A stretch of DNA of 64,000 nucleotides, taken from NCBI GenBank assembly GCA_029933125.1, contig JAOZOU010000005.1:166211-230210 (forward strand). Direction: 5' to 3'. This DNA comes from a bacterium. Its GTDB lineage: Bacteria; Arandabacterota; Arandabacteria; Arandabacterales; Arandabacteraceae. The notes below the pieces were generated by a model that was given only the letters and a program-made list of their open reading frames with translations, was not told the origin of the DNA and did not search any database. Below, piece after piece: positions 1 through 9,146 of the stretch (positions within the stretch are counted from its first letter, which is position 1; every line of letters starts with the position of its first letter). A program made the position numbers and the translations under genes.

Positions 1-722
1 GTGAGGGCTAGCATGGAATGTTCGTCTGAGAGGATTGAATCAACGATTGACTCAATGACCCGCTTTATCTTACGAGGGTTAATCCTTCCTTGCACTATAC
101 CATCTTTCACAGCCTCTTTTACAAGGTGCATGGCTGAAATGAATGATTTTCTCGCTTGCTCTTTGGGTTGGCATGGAATTTCACCCTCGAGTTCATTGGT
201 CTCGTCACTTACCATTCGGCTGATCTTTATGCCGGCTATACCTTCCAGAGCCATGAGTCTTAATATCTCATCGTATGGGGCAGCGCCATCTTTCCCAGTT
301 CGGGCAAATACGAAGGCAAAACTCACCAGATCTTCAGGCTCAGCGGTTTCATCGAAGATAATCGAACCCAGATTTCTGCTTCTCATCTGTTTGACCATGT
401 ATTCAAGGATGTCATATCCTGTCGCGCCCGCAGCAAGACGGGCAGCGTTAAAGTAGATGCTGCCATTTACGAGATCAAACCTCGCCTGATTTACTTCACT
501 GAGGAGCTCTATAAAAACTGAATAGAGAGCCTCGGTTGCATCCTGAACAGCCTGGTTGTGGCGCTCATGGGTCTGGGCGAGCTTGATAAGAACATGGAAC
601 CGACTGAGGAATCCGATCGCCCGCTTAAGCAATGCGACTTCATCTGTATCCCACAAAACCTCTGAAGTCAGCTGGCTTCTCTTCTGTCCTGTCATCGCCT
701 CAGGATTCATTGGCTTGCTCAT
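1..722 (-). CDS. Uncharacterised protein, C-terminus cut by window edge; partner of the HEAT-repeat protein
   Basis: An open frame of 240 codons begins at ATG 722-720 and runs off the left edge without a stop. The start overlaps the stop of the upstream HEAT-repeat gene in an ATGA, so the two are probably translated together. Residues about 35-140 show a pattern (VQD at 59-61, LY at 66-67, IIF at 121-123, EDL at 130-132) that parallels the first 120 residues of the HEAT protein, so both seem to carry the same N-terminal module. In other bacteria such modules can precede HD-type phosphohydrolase domains, but that part would lie outside the window and I cannot claim it. A 151-codon frame on the opposite strand over the same bases is judged a shadow. 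Function unknown. Confidence 0.75.
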   Translation of the reverse strand, partial: MSKPMNPEAMTGQKRSQLTSEVLWDTDEVALLKRAIGFLSRFHVLIKLAQTHERHNQAVQDATEALYSVFIELLSEVNQARFDLVNGSIYFNAARLAAGATGYDILEYMVKQMRSRNLGSIIFDETAEPEDLVSFAFVFARTGKDGAAPYDEILRLMALEGIAGIKISRMVSDETNELEGEIPCQPKEQARKSFISAMHLVKEAVKDGIVQGRINPRKIKRVIESIVDSILSDEHSMLAL

Positions 723-2386
723 GGAGAAATCGTAGCAAGTGCTTCAAGTGCTGCATATCTAATAGGTCCGTCGTAATTGCTCGCAAGCGTTCTCAGTATC
801 TTTTCAACCTCCGGATCTCTTATCATTGAAATTCCATAGACAGCCAGGGCTCGGGTTTTCTCATCGAATTGACCTACTGAGCCCTCGACTATGTCGAGAA
901 GGAAGGCGAGGCTTTCACCTCCAAGGCTCCCATACGTCCGCAGGAATTCACGTTTCTCATCAGGAGAGAGCTTAGCAAAGCTCCTATCTGTAATCATCGG
1001 TTTGAGAATTTCTCTAGCCTCGGGGGATGCTATCTGGCGCATCGAAGTCAAGGCTGCCATTCTCACCATCTTGTTGGGATCAGTTATGAGATCCTTAAGA
1101 ATTCGGATACCTGCTCGTGAACCTATGCGTCCAATTGACCGTGCGACTTCACGTCGTACTCTTGCCTCAGGATGTGAAACCGCTTGATACAGCAAGGGTA
1201 TGGCTTCCGGATTACCTGTCATTCCAAGAATCATGGCTATGTTTCTTACAAAAAACCAGCGTTTGTCGCCCAGGAAAGGCTTGAGTCTTTCGGGTTCATC
1301 TTTGGCTATGACAGAGATTGCGCGACAAAGCAAATAGCGTATCCTCCTGGTTTCGCATTCAGCAAGGATCTCACAAAGGGGCTCGACTGCATTAGGAGCA
1401 AGCAGCGTAAGATAAGCATAAATCTCCTCAGTCCTGTGCTCAGAAATATGTTCGAGGTAGGCATCTATGGTTTGAAGTTTTCTCTTTTCGCCGAGTTTTT
1501 CAATCGTCTGAGTAATGCTAGCCTTACGCTGTTCGGAAAGGGAGTCATCCTCGTAGAGTCTCCTGAGATCTGAAAGTATGTTGCAGGTCGTGAGGAAATC
1601 CTCCTCACGAATCAACGAGTCGCATATCCTTCCAAGGAAGCCAACAACTCTACTGAAGGTCTCATCGTCGACATCGCGGCTCAGGAGCTCGAGGCAAATT
1701 GTGCTGCAGCGCCGGAGAATTGCTCCATAGTCTTGAGCAAGAATTTCCCTCGCCAGCCGCTTCATGTCAGATTCGCTCAAGCGCTTGTGAAGCCTCACTG
1801 GATGGTGAATCTTTTCCCTGAGCCCAAGTTCCCTGAGGAGACACTCTGGTTTCGCTTGCTCACCCTGGATTTCCTTGAGGGGAGAAGGAACATTTGCAAG
1901 ATCCTCAAGGTTGGAAATTTCTTCGCTTTCGAGAAAGATATCCACGGCTCTATAGGAGATGTATGAGAGATCCTTCTCCCAGAGGATTGTGACGAGATCG
2001 GATTCATACGGGTCTGCGTCTCTAGCTTCGTTGAGAGCAATCATGAATCTCATAAGCTCACGCCTTGGCAAACCTTCCCTGAAGCTGATAAGCCTGATTC
2101 CATCTTTGTAAAGATTGAAGGCAAGGCTCTCGCCTTTTGCTTCAGATGAATAGACCACAGCTGATCCATAGAAGAGCTCAGATTCCTTGACGAGAAGCGT
2201 AAGCAGACCGTGAACGTCAAGGAATTGTTTAAGATCTCTGTAGAGTAGGTTTAAGGAATCCTGAAGCACCGGGTTGTTGAGGTCATAGGTACGAAGATTC
2301 TTATAGACGATGACCATCTTCTTGACAATTGCTGCTACCTCAGCCTCTTTCTTTCTCGCTACAGTGCTCACAGCAGGATCGCGCAT
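719..2386 (-). CDS. HEAT-repeat protein with an N-terminal module shared with the next gene
   Basis: A 555-residue soluble protein with no signal peptide. Residues 1-125 form a mixed module (VLQD at 40-43, LLY at 47-49, LFY at 71-73, IRLISF at 97-102) that resembles the start of the downstream protein. The C-terminal third (about 340-550) consists of helical HEAT-like repeats, seen in periodic phrases such as RVRREVARSIGRIG, MVRMAALTSMRQIA and PIRYAALEALATI. HEAT repeats usually bind other proteins, so a scaffold role is likely, but no enzyme motif is visible. ATG start with GGGAGA upstream. It lies 71 bases after the lipoprotein gene and overlaps the next gene by four bases. It is probably co-transcribed with the propionate operon or from a local promoter that I could not identify. 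Confidence 0.8.
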   Translation of the reverse strand: MRDPAVSTVARKKEAEVAAIVKKMVIVYKNLRTYDLNNPVLQDSLNLLYRDLKQFLDVHGLLTLLVKESELFYGSAVVYSSEAKGESLAFNLYKDGIRLISFREGLPRRELMRFMIALNEARDADPYESDLVTILWEKDLSYISYRAVDIFLESEEISNLEDLANVPSPLKEIQGEQAKPECLLRELGLREKIHHPVRLHKRLSESDMKRLAREILAQDYGAILRRCSTICLELLSRDVDDETFSRVVGFLGRICDSLIREEDFLTTCNILSDLRRLYEDDSLSEQRKASITQTIEKLGEKRKLQTIDAYLEHISEHRTEEIYAYLTLLAPNAVEPLCEILAECETRRIRYLLCRAISVIAKDEPERLKPFLGDKRWFFVRNIAMILGMTGNPEAIPLLYQAVSHPEARVRREVARSIGRIGSRAGIRILKDLITDPNKMVRMAALTSMRQIASPEAREILKPMITDRSFAKLSPDEKREFLRTYGSLGGESLAFLLDIVEGSVGQFDEKTRALAVYGISMIRDPEVEKILRTLASNYDGPIRYAALEALATISP

Positions 2387-2457
2387 ACATTTCTCCCAAA
2401 GAGTGCTCCACCTTTGTTATCGGCGACGCTAGCTTGAAACTTAGGCAGAAAGTTGAA

Positions 2458-3264
2458 TTAGTGGGGGATCGCAAAGAGGATCACGCTTAGTAAGACACCC
2501 ACAAGATAGACATAGGGAATAGTACGAATGGGAAGGGCATCGAGGCTTGGGTCCTGTCTGAGAGCAGATCCCTTATAGAGGATTGTTGAAATTAGGAAAT
2601 AGAGGAAAATTGCAAGTGACTTGTTGTCTGTAATATCATTTCCTATGGGGAATCCTGCCCATGCTTTTCCATAGGTCTGATATGCCACTACTGCTCCAAG
2701 GACAAAGCTCGCTATGAAGAAGACACCCGTGGCAAGCAAAGCCAAGCGCGGTACATGCAAGGCGATCTGTCTTTTCTTGAAAGCCCTCAAAGAAAGCAGA
2801 CCGACGAGGAGGAGAAGAGCGAGAGATAAAAACATGAGCAAGACATGGGCAATTAAGAGTGCTCTGTTAGGTATTCCCTCATATACGAGATGGAAACCTC
2901 CTCCGTCGCGAGGCAATCTTGCTATGAGATCGCTGTCACCTCTTACCTCTATATAGTACTCGACATTTGTTCCGCGTGGTTGGGAGGGGATTGTGGCATA
3001 GTAACCGTTGGTCTCAATTGGCTCCATTGGCTCAATATTGAAGGTTGCTTCCCCAGCCTTGTAGGAGAGAAAAGCCTGGGTTTGCTTTACACCTTTTGAG
3101 GCTACCTCAATCTGGATGACTGCCCGGCTTCCTGTTTTGACTTCCTCCACAGGCTGATGCTTAATCTCGATCCATCTTGCCGTTTTCCTTTCAACAACCT
3201 CGCCTGATTTGCAGCCTAGACACAGCACAAGAAATGTGCATGTAACCCAAAATAGATGCCTCAT
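2458..3264 (-). CDS. Predicted lipoprotein with a beta-sandwich-like domain and four membrane helices
   Basis: 268 residues. The N-terminus has a hydrophobic stretch ending in the lipobox LCLGC (cysteine at 18), so it is probably lipid-anchored. Residues about 30-125 look like an extracytoplasmic beta-sandwich (G..VEYYIEVRGDSD, typical of chaperone or fibronectin-like folds). Four hydrophobic helices follow from about 135 to the end. I recognise no family. The start overlaps the stop of the methylmalonyl-CoA epimerase gene by four bases, so it is coupled to the propionate genes. A lipoprotein whose C-terminal half is multi-spanning is unusual; the lipobox could instead be the end of an ordinary signal anchor. 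Confidence 0.75.
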   Translation of the reverse strand: MRHLFWVTCTFLVLCLGCKSGEVVERKTARWIEIKHQPVEEVKTGSRAVIQIEVASKGVKQTQAFLSYKAGEATFNIEPMEPIETNGYYATIPSQPRGTNVEYYIEVRGDSDLIARLPRDGGGFHLVYEGIPNRALLIAHVLLMFLSLALLLLVGLLSLRAFKKRQIALHVPRLALLATGVFFIASFVLGAVVAYQTYGKAWAGFPIGNDITDNKSLAIFLYFLISTILYKGSALRQDPSLDALPIRTIPYVYLVGVLLSVILFAIPH

Positions 3265-3668
3265 TCAACTTGCTCACTGAGTTCAATAAGAAAGCCACAA
3301 GTGGATTTTGGAGACAGAAAAGCAACCTTCTTGCCGTGGGCACCCCTACGAGGCTCAGAATCGATGAGCTCGATGCCTTTAGCCTTGAGTGCGGCAAGCC
3401 ACCCTTCTATGTCCTCAACATCAAGACAGATGTGGTGAATGCCATTTCCTCTCTTGCTGAGAAAGACTGAGATGGGGCTCGCATCGGAAGTCGGCGTTAC
3501 GAGTTCGATCTGTGTCGTCCCACATTCAAAGAAGACTACTTCGACATTGCTTGCCTCAATTCTTTCACGGTGAGATTCCTTGAGTCCAAATGTCTTCTTT
3601 AGTGTTGCGATGCATTCACCCAGGTTGGTGATTGCAATTCCAATGTGCTCAACTCCTTTGATTTTCAT
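3261..3668 (-). CDS. mce: Methylmalonyl-CoA epimerase
   Basis: 135 residues, the usual length of the family. It interconverts the (S) and (R) forms of methylmalonyl-CoA between the carboxylase and the mutase. Two glyoxalase-like beta-alpha-beta modules are visible: [11 protein letters not shown] at the start and [13 protein letters not shown] near 75-87. Metal ligands fit the family: His at 8, Gln in TQIELV, His in HHICLDV, and Glu in FLIELSE at the end. The start overlaps the mutase stop by four bases and the stop overlaps the lipoprotein start by four bases, so it sits in the middle of a tightly coupled operon. Confident assignment. Confidence 0.95.
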   Translation of the reverse strand: MKIKGVEHIGIAITNLGECIATLKKTFGLKESHRERIEASNVEVVFFECGTTQIELVTPTSDASPISVFLSKRGNGIHHICLDVEDIEGWLAALKAKGIELIDSEPRRGAHGKKVAFLSPKSTCGFLIELSEQVE

Positions 3669-5335
3669 GTCCTTACCTCACTGAAAGTTCCATAGATCTC
3701 TCTAAGGGTTGCACATATCTCTCCTAGTGTCACCCTGTTTCTGGCAGCACTTATGATTGGCTCAATGATGTTTCCACCCGCAAGAGCAGCTTCTCTTATT
3801 TCCTTGAGACTCTTCTCAACCATGCGGTGCGACCTCTGGGTTTTGACCATTGCCAAACGTTGCTTTTGCTCCTTCTCGACAGCCTCATCGATCTTGAGAA
3901 TCCTCGGTTGTTCGTACTCTTCGGCAAATCTGTTAACACCAACAACCGTTGTCTCACCACTTTCCACTTGTTTTTGGTAGGCATAAGCACTTTTCTCAAT
4001 TTCATCCTTGATGAAGCCGTTCTCAATCGCTGTGATCACCCCACCCATCTTTTCAATCTTCTCTAAGTACTCTTTGGCTTTCTCCTCAATTTGATCAGTC
4101 AAGTATTCAATAAGATAGGATCCACCCACAGGATCAACCGAATCCGTCACTCCACTTTCATAAGCGATTATTTGCTGGGTTCTCAAAGCAACGCGTACGG
4201 CTTCCTCCGTTGGTAAGGAAAGGGCTTCATCAAAGCTATTCGTATGCAGGGATTGGGTTCCTCCAAGTACGGCAGCCAGTGCCTGGAGGGTTACCCTAAT
4301 TATGTTATTAAGCGGCTGCTGAGCTGTGAGGGTAGAGCCCCCAGTTTGGGTGTGGAAGCGCATCATGCATGAACGCTCATTCTTTGCTCCAAATCTTTTG
4401 CGGACAGTTTCAGCCCACATCCTTCGAGCTGCTCTGAATTTGGCTATTTCCTCAAAGAAATTGTTGTGTGCATTGAAGAAGAAAGATATGCGAGGAGCAA
4501 ATTCGTCGACATCTAGACCTGCTTCGATAGCATGTTCAACGTAGGTTGTGGCATTAGCCAGTGTAAAGGCAACTTCCTGAACAGCTGTTGCACCCGCTTC
4601 GCGGATGTGGTAGCCACTAACCGAGATTGTATTCCATCTTGGCATCTCTTTACTGCAGAAGGAGAAAATGTCGGTTGTGATCTTAAGTGAAGCCTTTGGT
4701 GGAAAGATGTATGTTCCCCGTGCTACATACTCCTTAAGAACATCGTTTTGAACTGTACCCGAGAGATTTCTACGGCTTATTCCTCTGTTCTCAGCTACAC
4801 CGATAAACATGGCAAGGATCACACAGGCAGTCGAGTTTATAGTCATTGAGGTGCTTACCCTATCCAGCGGGATGCCTTCAAACAGCCTCTCCATATCGTC
4901 TATGGTATCAATGGCAACACCTGCTCTACCCACCTCACCAAGACATATGGGGTGATCTGAGTCGTAGCCCATCTGGGTTGGCAGATCAAAGGCGACGGAG
5001 AGACCTGTCTGGCCACGATCAAGGAGATACTTGAATCTCCGGTTCGTTGCCTCGCATGTTCCATAGCCTGCGTATTGCCTGAATGTCCAAAGTCTTCCGC
5101 GGTACATGTTAGGATAGACACCACGGGTGAAGGGGTATTCACCAGGAAAGCCAAGCTTCCTCAGATAGTCACTCTGAGAGAGGCGAGGAAAGTGAACTGT
5201 TGAAATCTCTATTCCTGACGAAGTTTTGCGCTGGGGCTTGCTTTCGGGGTGCTTGCTAAGATGAGGCTCAAGGATTTGCTTTTCCCAGCGTTCAATCTGG
5301 CTTGCAAGCTCCTCGGCTTGCTTCTTATCATCCAT
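3665..5335 (-). CDS. mcmA1: Methylmalonyl-CoA mutase, catalytic (large) chain without B12-binding domain
   Basis: 556 residues forming the substrate-binding TIM-barrel chain that rearranges (R)-methylmalonyl-CoA to succinyl-CoA. Family signatures are plain: [20 protein letters not shown] near 83-102, [19 protein letters not shown], the [12 protein letters not shown] loop and [15 protein letters not shown]. The C-terminus stops near residue 556, so the cobalamin-binding domain of about 130 residues (with its DxHxxG motif) is absent. In split enzymes this is a separate small subunit; it is not in this window, and neither is the G-protein chaperone MeaB. It lies 12 bases after the biotin carrier gene and overlaps mce, consistent with one propionyl-CoA to succinyl-CoA operon. 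Confidence 0.95.
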   Translation of the reverse strand: MDDKKQAEELASQIERWEKQILEPHLSKHPESKPQRKTSSGIEISTVHFPRLSQSDYLRKLGFPGEYPFTRGVYPNMYRGRLWTFRQYAGYGTCEATNRRFKYLLDRGQTGLSVAFDLPTQMGYDSDHPICLGEVGRAGVAIDTIDDMERLFEGIPLDRVSTSMTINSTACVILAMFIGVAENRGISRRNLSGTVQNDVLKEYVARGTYIFPPKASLKITTDIFSFCSKEMPRWNTISVSGYHIREAGATAVQEVAFTLANATTYVEHAIEAGLDVDEFAPRISFFFNAHNNFFEEIAKFRAARRMWAETVRKRFGAKNERSCMMRFHTQTGGSTLTAQQPLNNIIRVTLQALAAVLGGTQSLHTNSFDEALSLPTEEAVRVALRTQQIIAYESGVTDSVDPVGGSYLIEYLTDQIEEKAKEYLEKIEKMGGVITAIENGFIKDEIEKSAYAYQKQVESGETTVVGVNRFAEEYEQPRILKIDEAVEKEQKQRLAMVKTQRSHRMVEKSLKEIREAALAGGNIIEPIISAARNRVTLGEICATLREIYGTFSEVRT

Positions 5336-5347
5336 GATGTCCGATCT

Positions 5348-5857
5348 CTATGCTCTATCGATTACCACAAGGGTCTGTCTGGAATCTACAACATCTCCTG
5401 GTTTAACCAGGACACTCTTAACTCTTCCGCCAGAGAGTGAAGAAATCTCATTTTGCATCTTCATCGCTTCGACTATGACAACTGGTGCTGATGGTTCGAT
5501 AACCTGCCCTTCGGTTACCTCAACTGAGACGACGACCCCTGGCATTGGTGCCTTTATCTCCTCGCTCGTGCCTTCAGGTTCATCACCTGCAGAGGCTTTT
5601 CGGTGATATTCAAGCTGGCTCTTGAGCTCGATTTCGAATTCCTCACCACCCGTTGCTACGTGCATGACGCTGCCAGAGTTGGTCACAGCAACTTCATAGC
5701 ACTTGTTATCGACTATAAGCGACATTGTTGTTGGCCCATCAAGGAGTTTGGCATCCACCACATAGGGCTTGCCATCAATAACAACTCTGTAGGTATCCCC
5801 GGATCTATCCACTTCAACCTCGTGTTCGCTATCCTTTAACCTAGCGTAATATATCAT
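5348..5857 (-). CDS. Biotin carboxyl carrier protein of propionyl-CoA carboxylase
   Basis: 169 residues. The C-terminal 75 residues are a biotinyl domain: IKAPMPGVVVSVEV opens it and VEAMKMQNEI carries the lysine that receives biotin. The first 90 residues are beta-rich (VVIDGKPYVVDAKLL) and resemble the domain that links biotin carboxylase and carrier in fused propionyl-CoA carboxylases. It shuttles carboxyl-biotin between the biotin carboxylase encoded just upstream and the carboxyltransferase. The spacings are short (9 bases from the biotin carboxylase, 12 to the mutase), so it belongs to the same operon. A separate carrier subunit, rather than fusion to the carboxylase, is common in anaerobes. 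Confidence 0.92.
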   Translation of the reverse strand: MIYYARLKDSEHEVEVDRSGDTYRVVIDGKPYVVDAKLLDGPTTMSLIVDNKCYEVAVTNSGSVMHVATGGEEFEIELKSQLEYHRKASAGDEPEGTSEEIKAPMPGVVVSVEVTEGQVIEPSAPVVIVEAMKMQNEISSLSGGRVKSVLVKPGDVVDSRQTLVVIDRA

Positions 5858-5866
5858 ACTACTAGC

Positions 5867-7381
5867 CTACCTTGCCCAGGACCGTGCAGCCTCCCTGCGA
5901 GAGACATCTCGCCAGCGGGAGCGGCTATGACCGTCTTTTTTCTGTGGCTGGCTTTCGATGGCGCTTATGCAGGCAGCTATCACTGCCACCTCAGGTGGTG
6001 TCTTGCGCCGCTTACGTCTGCTATCCCCAACATAGTGTCTGTCTATATAAGAGGTATCAAAATCCCCAGCAAGGAAATGGGGATCACGCATAACCCACAT
6101 ATGGAAGGGAATGGTCGTCTCTATGCCTTCAATTATGTATTCACTGAGAGCTCTTCTCATGCGAGCTATGGCTGACTTGCGATCCGCTCCCCATGTTATC
6201 ACCTTGGCAATAAGGGGATCATAGTAAACCGGTACCTCATAGCCACTGTAGACATAGTTTTCGACCCTCACCCATGGTCCCTCAGGATTTCTCACTCGTT
6301 TTATTCTGCCAAGCGATGGCAGGAAGTCATTCATCGGATCTTCAGCGTATATGCGGCATTCGATTGCTGAACCTCGCCAGGATATCTCATCCTGCGTATA
6401 TTCGAGACGTCTGCCTGCAGCTATCTTTATCTGATTTATGACTATGTCAATCCCTGTTACAAACTCGGTTACAGGGTGCTCAACCTGGAGACGCGTATTC
6501 ATCTCGAGAAAATAGAAATTACCCTTCTGGTCCATTATGAATTCCACTGTACCAGCATTGCGATAGTTTGCGGCTTTGGCGGCAAGTACAGCAGCCGCAC
6601 CGATCTGTTTCCTTGTCTCTGAATCGATTGCTGGTGAAGGAGACTCTTCAATAAGCTTTTGATATCTTCTCTGTATCGAACACTCGCGCTCGCCGAGGTG
6701 GATGACATTGCCGTGATTGTCAGCCAGAATCTGCACTTCAATGTGACGCGGGCGTTCTATAAGTTTTTCGATAAAGATCTCTGGATTCCCAAAGTAGGAC
6801 TCAGCCTCGCTTCTGGCTGTGCGGAAAGCCTGGTCGAGCTCTTCTCGGCTCCGCACGATCCTCATACCCTTGCCCCCACCGCCTGCAGAAGCCTTTAGCA
6901 TTATTGGATAGCCGATCTCTGCTGCAAGCTTCTCTGCCTGTTGAATATCTGTTACACCGGCCAGACAACCCGGAATCACAGGTACACCTGAGTCTTTCAT
7001 TATTTTCTTGGCTTTTGTCTTAAAGCCCATCGCTTTTATTGATTCTGGCGACGGACCTATGAAAACCAATCCGGCATCCTCACATGCCTTCGCAAATTCA
7101 TGGCTTTCAGCCAGGAAGCCATAACCAGGATGGATGGCTTCGCAGCCTGCCTTCTTGGCGGTGGCAATTATCCTTTCTATGTTGAGATAGCTTTCCGATG
7201 GCGCAGCTCCACCGATGAGGTAGGCTTCATCAGCATATTTTAGGTGGGCTGAAAGGCGATCAGCCTCACTGTATACACCTACTGAGCCTATACCCATTTC
7301 ACTTAAGGCACGGAATACACGAATGGCGATTTCGCCGCGGTTTGCTACAAGCACTTTCTTGAAAAGTTTACCTTCTGTCAT
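5867..7381 (-). CDS. Biotin carboxylase subunit of propionyl/acetyl-CoA carboxylase
   Basis: 504 residues. It uses ATP and bicarbonate to carboxylate biotin on the carrier protein. Visible features are the N-terminal domain with KVLVANRGEIAIRVFRA, the ATP-grasp loop KASAGGGGKGMRIV near 160-172, the catalytic phrase EMNTRLQVEHPVTE near 288-301, and the C-terminal domain with YDPLIAKVI. Length exceeds a typical AccC (about 450) by an arginine- and lysine-rich tail of some 50 residues that looks unstructured. There is no fused biotinyl domain; that is the next gene. Context (pccB upstream, mutase and epimerase downstream) favours propionyl-CoA as the substrate of the complex, though acetyl-CoA cannot be excluded. 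Confidence 0.93.
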   Translation of the reverse strand: MTEGKLFKKVLVANRGEIAIRVFRALSEMGIGSVGVYSEADRLSAHLKYADEAYLIGGAAPSESYLNIERIIATAKKAGCEAIHPGYGFLAESHEFAKACEDAGLVFIGPSPESIKAMGFKTKAKKIMKDSGVPVIPGCLAGVTDIQQAEKLAAEIGYPIMLKASAGGGGKGMRIVRSREELDQAFRTARSEAESYFGNPEIFIEKLIERPRHIEVQILADNHGNVIHLGERECSIQRRYQKLIEESPSPAIDSETRKQIGAAAVLAAKAANYRNAGTVEFIMDQKGNFYFLEMNTRLQVEHPVTEFVTGIDIVINQIKIAAGRRLEYTQDEISWRGSAIECRIYAEDPMNDFLPSLGRIKRVRNPEGPWVRVENYVYSGYEVPVYYDPLIAKVITWGADRKSAIARMRRALSEYIIEGIETTIPFHMWVMRDPHFLAGDFDTSYIDRHYVGDSRRKRRKTPPEVAVIAACISAIESQPQKKDGHSRSRWRDVSRREAARSWAR

Positions 7382-7389
7382 CTCTCAAA

Positions 7390-8958
7390 CTACAAGGGTA
7401 TGTTTCCATGCTTTTTGGCTGGTAATCCTTGCCTCTTGTCCATGAGCATCTCCAGGGCTCGGATTATGCTCGGTCGAGTCTCCTCAGGAATTATGACGTC
7501 ATCAAGATAAGCCAGAGAAGCGGCAATATAAGGATTTGCGAATTTCTCTTCGAAATCCTCCACGAAAGCCTGTCTCGCCTTCTCAGGGTCAGGAGCTTTT
7601 TCTATCTCCTTTCGGTGAATTATGTTGACGGCTCCATCAACGCCCATGACTGCAAGCTCAGCCGTTGGCCAGGCGATATTATGGTCGCCCCTTATGTGTC
7701 TTGAAGACATGACATCATAAGCGCCGCCGTAAGCCTTTCGTGTTATCACCGTAATCTTGGGCACGGTTGCCTCACAAAAGGCGTAGAGGAGCTTGGCTCC
7801 GTGTTTGATGATTCCTCCCCATTCCTGTTCGGTTCCTGGTAGAAAGCCAGGCACGTCCTCAAAAGTCACGAGGGGCATGTTAAAAGCATCACAGAAGCGT
7901 ACGAAGCGTGCCCCCTTTATTGATGAGTTGATGTCTAAGGTACCTGCAAGCACCTTGGGTTGATTGGCAACGATGCCCACAGGGATCCCGTTGAGTCGAG
8001 CAAAGCCTACTATTATGTTTCTTGCAAAGTGCTCATGCACCTCAAGGAAGTCACCATCGTCAACGACGAGTCTTATTACCTCATGCATGTCATATGGCTT
8101 GTTAGGCGAATCTGGTATTATTGTGTTCAAGCGGGATTCGCAACGTTTGGGATCGTCTCGTGATTCAATCCTCGGGGGATCATCAAGGTTGTTCTGAGGG
8201 AGATAGCTCAGGAGCTTTTTTATCTTGGCAAAACAGTCGTATTCATCCTCACTTACGAAGTGGGCGACACCGCTCTTTGTAGCATGTGCCATTGCTCCAC
8301 CGAGCTCTTCAAAAGTGACCTCTTCGCCAGTCACAGCCTTTATGACATTTGGGCCTGTAATGAACATGTGACTTGTGTTTTTCACCATGAAGATGAAATC
8401 GGTTATTGCCGGCGAATAGACTGCGCCACCAGCACATGGTCCCAAAATAGCAGATATTTGAGGCACCACCCCAGAGGCAAGTGTGTTTCTCAAGAAGACG
8501 TCAGCATAGCCACCAAGGCTTGCTACGCCTTCCTGAATTCTGGCTCCACCAGAGTCATTGAGACCGATTATTGGAGCTCCATTTTCCATAGCCAGATCCA
8601 TTATTCTGCATATCTTCTTTGCATTCATCTCACCCATTGTGCCGCCGAAAACGGTGAAGTCCTGAGCGAAAATGAAGACCCGCCTGCCATCAATCGTCCC
8701 ATGCCCGGCAACAACTCCATCTCCAACTATCTTGTGCTTGTCCATTCCAAAGTCCTGGCAACGGTGGGTTACAAAAACCCCGAGCTCCTGGAAACTACCC
8801 TTGTCGAGAAGCAGGTCAACTCTTTCACGTGCGGTAAGCTTGCCAGCCTTGTGAATCTTCTCTATCCTTTCCTTACCACCTCCAAGCTTTACCTCCTCAC
8901 GTTTTTTCTTGAGCTCGTCAATCCTTTGCTGAGTGCTTTTGCGCAAGCTCTTCACCAC
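7390..8958 (-). CDS. pccB: Propionyl-CoA carboxylase carboxyltransferase (beta) subunit
   Basis: 522 residues, the normal length. It transfers the carboxyl group from biotin to propionyl-CoA. The crotonase-fold halves each show the expected glycine-rich oxyanion turns: [19 protein letters not shown] near 140 and [20 protein letters not shown] with [11 protein letters not shown] near 400-425. The phrase [13 protein letters not shown] is also typical. GTG start preceded by AAAGGAAGG; a second in-frame GTG follows directly and may be the true start. It is the first gene of the minus-strand propionate operon, with a promoter about 80 bases upstream. The family also contains sodium-pumping methylmalonyl-CoA decarboxylase alpha chains, but no membrane partner is present here, so carboxylase is preferred. 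Confidence 0.93.
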   Translation of the reverse strand: MVKSLRKSTQQRIDELKKKREEVKLGGGKERIEKIHKAGKLTARERVDLLLDKGSFQELGVFVTHRCQDFGMDKHKIVGDGVVAGHGTIDGRRVFIFAQDFTVFGGTMGEMNAKKICRIMDLAMENGAPIIGLNDSGGARIQEGVASLGGYADVFLRNTLASGVVPQISAILGPCAGGAVYSPAITDFIFMVKNTSHMFITGPNVIKAVTGEEVTFEELGGAMAHATKSGVAHFVSEDEYDCFAKIKKLLSYLPQNNLDDPPRIESRDDPKRCESRLNTIIPDSPNKPYDMHEVIRLVVDDGDFLEVHEHFARNIIVGFARLNGIPVGIVANQPKVLAGTLDINSSIKGARFVRFCDAFNMPLVTFEDVPGFLPGTEQEWGGIIKHGAKLLYAFCEATVPKITVITRKAYGGAYDVMSSRHIRGDHNIAWPTAELAVMGVDGAVNIIHRKEIEKAPDPEKARQAFVEDFEEKFANPYIAASLAYLDDVIIPEETRPSIIRALEMLMDKRQGLPAKKHGNIPL

Positions 8959-9034
8959 CTTCCTTTGCAGATTCTCACTGGAAGGCTTGGATACTTAAGT
9001 TAGAGTCCCTTCGCACCAACAAACCCCCTTGAAA

Positions 9035-9063
9035 ATCCTATCCTTAGCCGTCTTGCAAGTCAA
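9035..9063 (-). promoter_or_regulatory. Promoter of the propionate operon
   Basis: Read on the minus strand, TTGACT (9063-9058) is followed after 17 bases by TAGGAT (9040-9035). This would give a leader of about 70 bases before pccB. It faces away from a plus-strand promoter whose -35 box lies about 28 bases further on, so the two operons may share control. Confidence 0.55.
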
Positions 9064-9090
9064 CCCCAATCACCGTGGCTGGTAACGCAA

Positions 9091-9119
9091 TTGACATTGT
9101 CCCGTCGCTATGGTAAACA
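9091..9119 (+). promoter_or_regulatory. Promoter of the amino-acid dehydrogenase operon
   Basis: TTGACA (9091-9096), a 17-base spacer, then TAAACA (9114-9119). The -35 box is perfect and the -10 box weak. The predicted transcript would start about 20 bases before the ATG at 9147, leaving room for the GGGGGATGG ribosome site. Confidence 0.5.
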
Positions 9120-9146
9120 TTTTGGACAAGGCCGACGGGGGATGGT

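Noticed and set aside
1..456. Plus-strand frame of 151 codons at the left edge
   Set aside because: It is antisense to a longer minus-strand frame that overlaps the HEAT gene in an ATGA and shows protein-like similarity to it.
8260..9003. Plus-strand frame of 247 codons
   Set aside because: It lies entirely antisense to pccB, has no ribosome site and its translation matches nothing recognisable.
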